Assembly: GCA_036505615.1 (NCBI GenBank)
Contig: DASXTB010000339.1
Span: forward strand, 1 to 8,251
From: DASXTB01 sp036505615
Lineage (GTDB): Bacteria > Acidobacteriota > UBA6911 > JACQSX01
Direction: 5' to 3'
DNA length: 8,251 nucleotides
Positions 4,298-8,251 of the stretch are shown one piece after another. The translations under genes were made by a program, and so were the position numbers. Within the stretch, counting starts at the first letter, position 1; each line of letters starts with the position of its first letter. The notes under the pieces are model-generated. The model had not been told where the DNA came from, ran no database searches, and saw only the letters and a program-made list of their open reading frames with translations.

Positions 4298-5320
4298 TTA
4301 CTTCACCGGCGGCTGCGTGACAAGATAGAGAAAAGCTTCCAGAATTCGAGTGCGCTGCCTTCCATCAACCATCAGATAACGATGCTTCCCCTCATTGGAG
4401 GAGGCAAAAATAGTGTTCCCATCGGGAGAAACCGTTATTCTCCCCGGAGCTGACAACGAGAAGTAACCGCGGTCAGGTCTTACGGCCTGCAGCACTGCGG
4501 TCAAATCCCAGGTTGGTCTGTCATACGGCATTTTCATGTACGCGCGATAGGCGTCGGCGATCGGGTGGTGTTCAACATATCGAAAGTCGTCTTCGATGCT
4601 GCGCGCCGGATAGAGAATTGAATCTCCGATTTCAAATCCGCTGACGATAATGGGTGTGGGCCAGTCGCTGAACAGTTTCTGTGCCGCAGGCAAGTCTGTC
4701 TTGACATTGAACTCCGGCTTGCCGTCGTCGAAGTTTCCGGCCATTATGGTCAACAGGCGTACCTTGCGGCCGACCAGTTCCCGGCCGCTACGCGGGCTGA
4801 TTCTGTCCGGGCCCGAAGCAAGCAGCCGGGCCAGGTTGGTGCTGAATCCCACCTGCACGATTGTGACGGCGCTGTCTTTTTCGGCGGAGAGAATCCGGCG
4901 CAGCAATCCTGTCGCCTCGGGAGCTTGACTGCCGTCAACCAGATGGTGGGGATAGACCGGCGTTCCGTCGTTTCTCTTCATTTCGGCGGGCCCGCGGATC
5001 ATTGCGCTGTCCTCGGGAGTTTTGCCGTCCTTTACCACGCCCACGGGAATATCGGGACGCCCGTAGAATGTATTGACCAGATTTATGTAAGCGGCGGCCC
5101 AGCGGTTGTCCTTGGTGACCGTCACGGCAAGAACCTTCACTTCTCCCCGAGTCTCGAAAGCATGAAGCATGGCAAGCGCCAGCGCATCGTCGATGTCATT
5201 GCCCATGTCAGTGTCGAAGATTACGCGTACCGGGTCGGCAGTATTTGCAGTTGGCGGCGCCGCAAGAAGGATCAGAAGCGTGGCGGATAACGAAAAACCC
5301 ACGGCCAAGCGAAGTTTCAT
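4298..5320 (-). CDS. Exported nucleoside hydrolase family protein
   Basis: The product has 340 residues, close to the 310-340 usual for inosine-uridine nucleoside N-ribohydrolases plus a signal peptide. Residues 1-28 form a clear export signal (hydrophobic 8-21, then APPTANTA). The family's metal-binding motif follows as DTDMGNDIDDALAL (36-49), a variant of DTDPGxDDA with an insertion. MAGNF (193-197) and EFNVKTDLPAA (203-213) match the conserved middle of the family. Near the C-terminus, where classic members have catalytic His-Asp (HDP), this protein has WDLTAVL (271-277): D272 is kept but the His is a Trp. It probably cleaves the N-glycosidic bond of nucleosides outside the cytoplasm or acts on a related ribosyl compound; the base specificity is unknown. 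The ATG at 5320 is supported by AAGGAG 9 nt upstream and by the signal peptide; the open frame extends 30 codons further without support. Single gene, divergent from the MFS gene. Confidence 0.92.
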   Translation of the reverse strand: MKLRLAVGFSLSATLLILLAAPPTANTADPVRVIFDTDMGNDIDDALALAMLHAFETRGEVKVLAVTVTKDNRWAAAYINLVNTFYGRPDIPVGVVKDGKTPEDSAMIRGPAEMKRNDGTPVYPHHLVDGSQAPEATGLLRRILSAEKDSAVTIVQVGFSTNLARLLASGPDRISPRSGRELVGRKVRLLTIMAGNFDDGKPEFNVKTDLPAAQKLFSDWPTPIIVSGFEIGDSILYPARSIEDDFRYVEHHPIADAYRAYMKMPYDRPTWDLTAVLQAVRPDRGYFSLSAPGRITVSPDGNTIFASSNEGKHRYLMVDGRQRTRILEAFLYLVTQPPVK

Positions 5321-5329
5321 AAAGCGACT

Positions 5330-5335
5330 CTCCTT
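5330..5335 (-). promoter_or_regulatory. Shine-Dalgarno of the nucleoside hydrolase gene
   Basis: AAGGAG on the minus strand, 9 nt before the ATG at 5320. It fixes that start over the longer in-frame option at 5410. Confidence 0.7.
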
Positions 5336-5419
5336 TCTGAGGATTGCCTTGTGTCTCCGGCTCAAAATATGAGAAAGAATCGGTAGCGTGAGCGTGAGAA
5401 TCTGCGACAAAATCCATCT

Positions 5420-5573
5420 GATCGTACGGGCGGCCCTATGTGGCCGCCCCCCGCGATAACCGACGGATTAGGCAAACAAATGCTCAGTTCCCGCGGATGC
5501 GCTCCGGAACGGAGCCAAGAAAGTCCGCGGGTCCTGCAGCGGGCGACCGCACAGGGTCGCCCGTACGGATCGA
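5420..5573. repeat. Palindromic REPIN-like element, a second repeat family
   Basis: Two inverted copies of a short hairpin repeat face each other. On the left is GATCGTACGGGCGGCC continuing into a stem GGGCGGCC/GGCCGCCC with loop CTATGT (5428-5449). On the right is GGGCGACC/GGTCGCCC with loop GCACAG (5542-5563), followed by GTACGGATC. In the middle CCCGCGGA (5490-5497) pairs with TCCGCGGG (5525-5532) and encloses GCTCCG-GAA-CGGAGC (5501-5515). The whole 154 bp can fold as one long cruciform. Sequence and stems differ from the 1725/3940 family. Such paired inverted REPs with a spacer are the known form of REPINs, mobilised in trans by RAYT enzymes. Confidence 0.8.
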
Positions 5574-5763
5574 ATCCAATCTTTAACAACTTCTGAGCGA
5601 GCGCTAGGAGATTTCAATAGTATATTTTTTCACATCTTCTCAGGATAGCATTACGGATTTTTTCTCACATTCTCAGTCAGGAAGGTATGCTTTTATAGCC
5701 CCGCGCCTTTGATCGCGTCGAGCTGTTTTCAAAGGAAGGAAGGAAGGTTGATCTCGTCCCACT
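5574..5763 (+). other. Leader region of the MFS gene
   Basis: AT-rich stretches (about 5606-5640 and 5655-5672) lie between the REPIN-like element and the transporter start and probably hold its promoter; no convincing -35/-10 pair can be picked. A purine run AAGGAAGGAAGGAAGG (5732-5747) could bind ribosomes but ends 16 nt before the ATG, farther than usual. A TGA at 5749-5751 in the gene's frame rules out a start nearer to it. Confidence 0.4.
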
Positions 5764-6969
5764 ATGTCCCACTCTACACGCTCAGACCACGTCAATGCGG
5801 TTATCGCAAGCTTTCTCGGCTGGACACTGGATGCCTTTGATTTTTTTGTTTTGGTCTTCGTTGTGCCGAGCATTGCCAAGGATTTCGGAAAGGACATTCC
5901 CGCCATCGCCTTAGCCATCTCGCTCACGCTGGCGATGCGGCCCGTAGGCGCGTTTATTTTCGGGCTGGTGGCCGACCGCTACGGAAGACGGCTGCCGCTG
6001 ATGATCGACTTGGTTTTCTTTTCCGTGGTGGAAGTACTCTCAGGCCTTGCACCCAATTACACGGTCTTCATGATCCTGCGCGCGCTGTTCGGAATCGGCA
6101 TGGGAGGGGAGTGGGGAGTAGGCGCCTCGCTGGCTATGGAGAAGGTTCCGGCCAAATGGCGCGGCGTACTATCGGGGTTTTTGCAGGAAGGATACGCTAC
6201 CGGATATCTGCTGGCGGCCTGCTGTTACTTCTTTGTTTTTCCCGCGTGGGGATGGCGTGCCATGTTTTTTATCGGCGGTTTGCCGGCGCTGCTGGCGCTG
6301 TTTGTCCGTTATCGAGTCAAGGAGTCAGAAGTATGGAAAAGAACGCGCCATGAGAACTGGTCGAACTTGGGTCGCGCCATTATTTCAAACTGGAAATTGT
6401 TTCTCTATCTGACGGCGATGATGACGATGATGAATTTCATTTCGCACGGCACCCAGGACATGTATCCCACGTTCCTTAAGGAGCAGCGGGGTTTCACCGC
6501 CAGGCAGGTGGCTTTCATCGCGGTGATTTACAATGTGGGCGCCATTCTTGGAGGCCTGGCGATGGGACTTTACTCGGACCGGTTTGGCCGCCGCCGCAGC
6601 ATGATCACCGCTCTGTGTTTGGCGATTCTGGTGATCCCCCTTTGGGCCTATTCTCCCAGTACGTTTCTGCTGGTCGTGGGCGCTTTTATTCTGCAATTCA
6701 TGGTGCAGGGAGCCTGGGGGGTGGTCCCGGCGCACATTACGGAGCTCTCGCCGGATTCGGTGCGCGGATTCCTTCCCGGCTTTGCGTACCAGTGCGGCGT
6801 CCTGATTGCCGGCACAGTGGCGTACATCGAGGCGGTATTTGCCAAGCGATTCAGTTATTCGAGCGCAATGGCGTTGACGGCTCTTACAGTCTTTTCGGTG
6901 GGAGCCGTTGTGATTGCACTGGGAAAGGAAAAGCACGCCATTGAATTTGGGGTGGTTGTAAGTGAGTGA
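5764..6969 (+). CDS. MFS monocarboxylate:H+ symporter, Jen1/SHS-like
   Basis: The product has 401 residues with the length and hydrophobic pattern of a 12-helix major facilitator. The MFS loop motif A appears twice as expected: GLVADRYGRR (67-76) and GLYSDRFGRR (268-277). RALFGIGMGGEWG (106-118) is typical of sugar and acid porters. Decisive for the subgroup is NFISHGTQDMYPT (224-236), which fits the NxxS/THxS/TQDxxxT signature described for the lactate/pyruvate:proton symporter Jen1 and its relatives in the sialate:H+ symporter family. In Jen1 the His, Asp and Gln positions in this motif matter for substrate handling; here H228, Q231 and D232 are all present. It should sit in the inner membrane and import lactate, pyruvate or a similar short carboxylate with protons. 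Sialate is a less likely alternative, as no sialate catabolic gene is nearby. Start: the only ATG after an in-frame stop at 5749. It is first in a run of three plus-strand genes. Confidence 0.9.
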   Translation: MSHSTRSDHVNAVIASFLGWTLDAFDFFVLVFVVPSIAKDFGKDIPAIALAISLTLAMRPVGAFIFGLVADRYGRRLPLMIDLVFFSVVEVLSGLAPNYTVFMILRALFGIGMGGEWGVGASLAMEKVPAKWRGVLSGFLQEGYATGYLLAACCYFFVFPAWGWRAMFFIGGLPALLALFVRYRVKESEVWKRTRHENWSNLGRAIISNWKLFLYLTAMMTMMNFISHGTQDMYPTFLKEQRGFTARQVAFIAVIYNVGAILGGLAMGLYSDRFGRRRSMITALCLAILVIPLWAYSPSTFLLVVGAFILQFMVQGAWGVVPAHITELSPDSVRGFLPGFAYQCGVLIAGTVAYIEAVFAKRFSYSSAMALTALTVFSVGAVVIALGKEKHAIEFGVVVSE

Positions 6970-7449
6970 ATGAACAGGGTGCTGGGCGTCGGGTGTCAGA
7001 ACTGCTTGAAACCCAATCGACACTGTTGCTTCCGTTCTTTGTGTTTGTTCCTTTTGGCTGCATCTCTCAATGCCTGTGGAATGGAAAATGAATATCCCAA
7101 AGTGCACTTGCAGGATCTGGTGAATGCTTATCAGAAGAAGGGACTATTCCACAACCAAATCAAGGAGTGGCATGGCTTCAAGCATGCCGGGGCAGTCGAC
7201 GGAGCGCGATTTTTTCCTTACCAGGATGAGCCCGAAAAAGCGCTTGAGCTGTACGAATACGATTCTATTGCCGCAAGAAAAAAAGCGGACCAGGCTGTCG
7301 AGGACTACTACAGCAAGCACCACTTGCCGTACGATTCGGCTTCGGCCATCGGCATCAGCCGATTCTCGCTTTACGGGCACAAGGCATTTTCCAGAGAGCG
7401 GGAAGGGGAAATCATGGAAACAATTCGGTCGGTTTTCAAGGTTCGGTAA
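6970..7449 (+). CDS. Small predicted lipoprotein of unknown function
   Basis: The product has 159 residues. A hydrophobic stretch (about 24-35) leads to C36 in the sequence LNAC-G, an acceptable though not perfect lipobox, so the mature protein is probably membrane-anchored by lipid. The N-terminal region before it is long for a lipoprotein signal and contains four more Cys (9, 12, 19, 20) plus C25; a later start is possible but no better-placed ATG or Shine-Dalgarno is visible. The mature part is soluble, charged and probably mixed alpha/beta (ALELYEYDSIAARKKADQAVEDYY at 91-114). No catalytic motif and no named family are recognised. The start codon follows the transporter's stop directly (TGA-ATG), which suggests translational coupling and a shared role with the transporter at the envelope. 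Confidence 0.75.
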   Translation: MNRVLGVGCQNCLKPNRHCCFRSLCLFLLAASLNACGMENEYPKVHLQDLVNAYQKKGLFHNQIKEWHGFKHAGAVDGARFFPYQDEPEKALELYEYDSIAARKKADQAVEDYYSKHHLPYDSASAIGISRFSLYGHKAFSREREGEIMETIRSVFKVR

Positions 7450-7472
7450 TCGAATAACCGATTCCGCCCTTT

Positions 7473-8045
7473 ATGACTATACCCTCTGATCAAGGCATTA
7501 GCATTCTTTGGCGCAGGATCGACCGCCCGGGCCATGAATCGGCCATTCTCATGCAACGAGAAGGGAACTGGCACCTGAACGGCGTGGCTGTTTTCCTTCA
7601 CGAAGGAAAATCCTGTTGCCTCAGCTATCGGATTGTTTGCGACTCCGACTGGCGCACTCGCTCCGTGGAGGTGACCGGGTGGGTGGGGCACAGTCAGGTG
7701 CAGGTTCAGGCGAAGGTTGAGCCGGCGGGTGTCTGGAACGTAAATGGGGAAGTGGCGCCACATGTTGCCGGCTGTACCGACATCGATCTTAACTTCAGCC
7801 CCTCGACAAATCTTCTGCCGATCCGGCGCCTTCGCCTGGCAATTGGCGAGGAGAAAGAGGTTGTAGCGGCGTGGTTGCGCTTTCCAAGCTTCAATATCGA
7901 GCCGTTGCGGCAGAGCTACCGCCGACTTTCGCAAGATTCCTATCGTTACCAAAGCGGGGGTGGGAGGTTTGAAGCTGAACTCAAGGTGAATAGCTACGGT
8001 TTTGTCACTCTGTATCCCGAAGTCTGGCAGGAAGAAGGTAGTTGA
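7473..8045 (+). CDS. Putative glycolipid-binding family protein (DUF1089)
   Basis: The product has 190 residues, the whole expected length of the family (Pfam Glycolipid_bind, formerly DUF1089). Conserved stretches are visible in order: WRRIDRPGHE (13-22), YRIVCDSDWRTRSVEVTG (52-69), GVWNVNG (86-92), GCTDIDLNFSPSTNLLPIRR (100-119), AAWLRFPSF (132-140) and the closing GFVTLYPEVW (176-185). There is no signal peptide, so it should be cytoplasmic. The family is thought to bind glycolipid; its cellular role is not established. The ATG at 7473 lies 23 bp after the lipoprotein stop, with no clear Shine-Dalgarno. Short spacing and shared strand suggest it is the third gene of the operon. A solitary hairpin repeat begins 8 bp after its stop and could end the transcript. 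Confidence 0.9.
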   Translation: MTIPSDQGISILWRRIDRPGHESAILMQREGNWHLNGVAVFLHEGKSCCLSYRIVCDSDWRTRSVEVTGWVGHSQVQVQAKVEPAGVWNVNGEVAPHVAGCTDIDLNFSPSTNLLPIRRLRLAIGEEKEVVAAWLRFPSFNIEPLRQSYRRLSQDSYRYQSGGGRFEAELKVNSYGFVTLYPEVWQEEGS

Positions 8046-8053
8046 AGTGCTTC

Positions 8054-8158
8054 GTCCGCGAAGCGGACCAATAGCAGTAGCCGGGGGTGCCCAGGCGCAA
8101 AGCGCCAGGCACCCCCGGTCAACGGTCCCCAATATCGCCCGGACCGCGTAAGCGGTCC
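8054..8158 (+). repeat. Three-stem-loop repeat, copy E (solitary, end type alpha)
   Basis: All three stems are intact: GTCCGC-GAA-GCGGAC (8054-8068); stem II with 11-bp arms (8081-8091 and 8108-8118) around an inner GGCGC-AAA-GCGCC; and GGACCGC-GTAA-GCGGTCC (8141-8158). The alpha linker CCCCAATATCG is present. No transposase sequence or beta partner follows within the window. It lies just downstream of the glycolipid-binding gene, where its stems may protect or end the mRNA. Confidence 0.92.
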
Positions 8159-8251
8159 CTGGAGATTGGACATTTTTAGGCTGGTTTGGGTAGATCACAT
8201 AAGCCATTTTGCACGTGTTTGACCATGTCGCAGATGGAAACAGACGTTTCG
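8159..8251. other. Window end, no supported gene
   Basis: CTGGAGATTGGACATTTT (8159-8176) repeats the module at 3826-3843 with one change. Beyond it I see no gene. An ATG at 8225 opens nine codons to the window edge but has no Shine-Dalgarno, so it cannot be judged. Confidence 0.5.

Noticed and set aside
6385..7107. Minus-strand open frame of 240 codons
   Set aside because: It is antisense to the transporter, has a composition unlike a real protein (very rich in His, Arg and Gln) and shows no domain.
7371..8207. Minus-strand open frame of 278 codons at the right end
   Set aside because: It is antisense to the glycolipid-binding gene, whose family motifs are clear on the plus strand, and its N-terminal part is the translated hairpin repeat copy E.
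8225..8251. Start of a further plus-strand gene
   Set aside because: Only nine codons are visible, with no ribosome binding site; nothing allows a call.

Overview
The window is a stretch of bacterial chromosome, moderately GC-rich by eye. It carries six confident protein genes separated by intergenic DNA that is unusually rich in hairpins and repeats. My best guess for the source is a soil-type Acidobacteriota or a similar large-genome environmental bacterium. That guess rests on the mix of an exported FG-GAP propeller protein, a PhyH oxygenase, an exported nucleoside hydrolase and a DUF1089-type glycolipid-binding protein, together with heptameric CAGAAGG repeats. No rRNA or other phylogenetic marker is present, so this is inference.

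Layout, left to right. At 1-363 two arrays of a 7-bp repeat lie in opposite orientation, followed by the 3' end of a minus-strand gene for a secreted beta-propeller protein (364-1521). At 1522-2399 there is no intact gene. This stretch holds a decayed transposable unit: the remains of a REP-associated tyrosine (HUH/Y1) transposase on the minus strand, with related multi-hairpin repeats on either side in opposite orientation. Then come a minus-strand gene for an exported lysine/alanine-rich repeat protein (2400-2819) and, divergently, a PhyH-type Fe(II)/2-oxoglutarate oxygenase (2969-3742). At 3743-4297 lies a dense hairpin cluster containing a miniature version of the same transposable unit: the same two flanking repeats, with only the last eleven or so codons of the transposase left between them. 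A minus-strand gene for an exported nucleoside hydrolase follows (4298-5320). Next is an intergenic palindromic element of a different family (5420-5573), resembling a REP doublet (REPIN). The last gene block is a plus-strand run: a Jen1-like monocarboxylate MFS transporter (5764-6969), a small predicted lipoprotein starting directly after its stop codon (6970-7449), and a glycolipid-binding-family protein (7473-8045). A fifth, solitary copy of the hairpin repeat closes the window (8054-8158).

How the genes relate. The last three genes are tightly packed and probably co-transcribed. The first two may be translationally coupled, which suggests a joint role at the envelope, perhaps organic-acid uptake plus accessory envelope proteins. 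The other genes look like independent units, several of them exported. No defence system, CRISPR array, tRNA or rRNA was seen.

The most interesting content is the repeat system. Five copies of a three-stem-loop element occur in two end types and sit at both ends of a transposase remnant. One complete internal-deletion derivative is present, and one stem shows a compensatory base-pair change. Many long open reading frames across these repeats are artefacts of translating hairpins.
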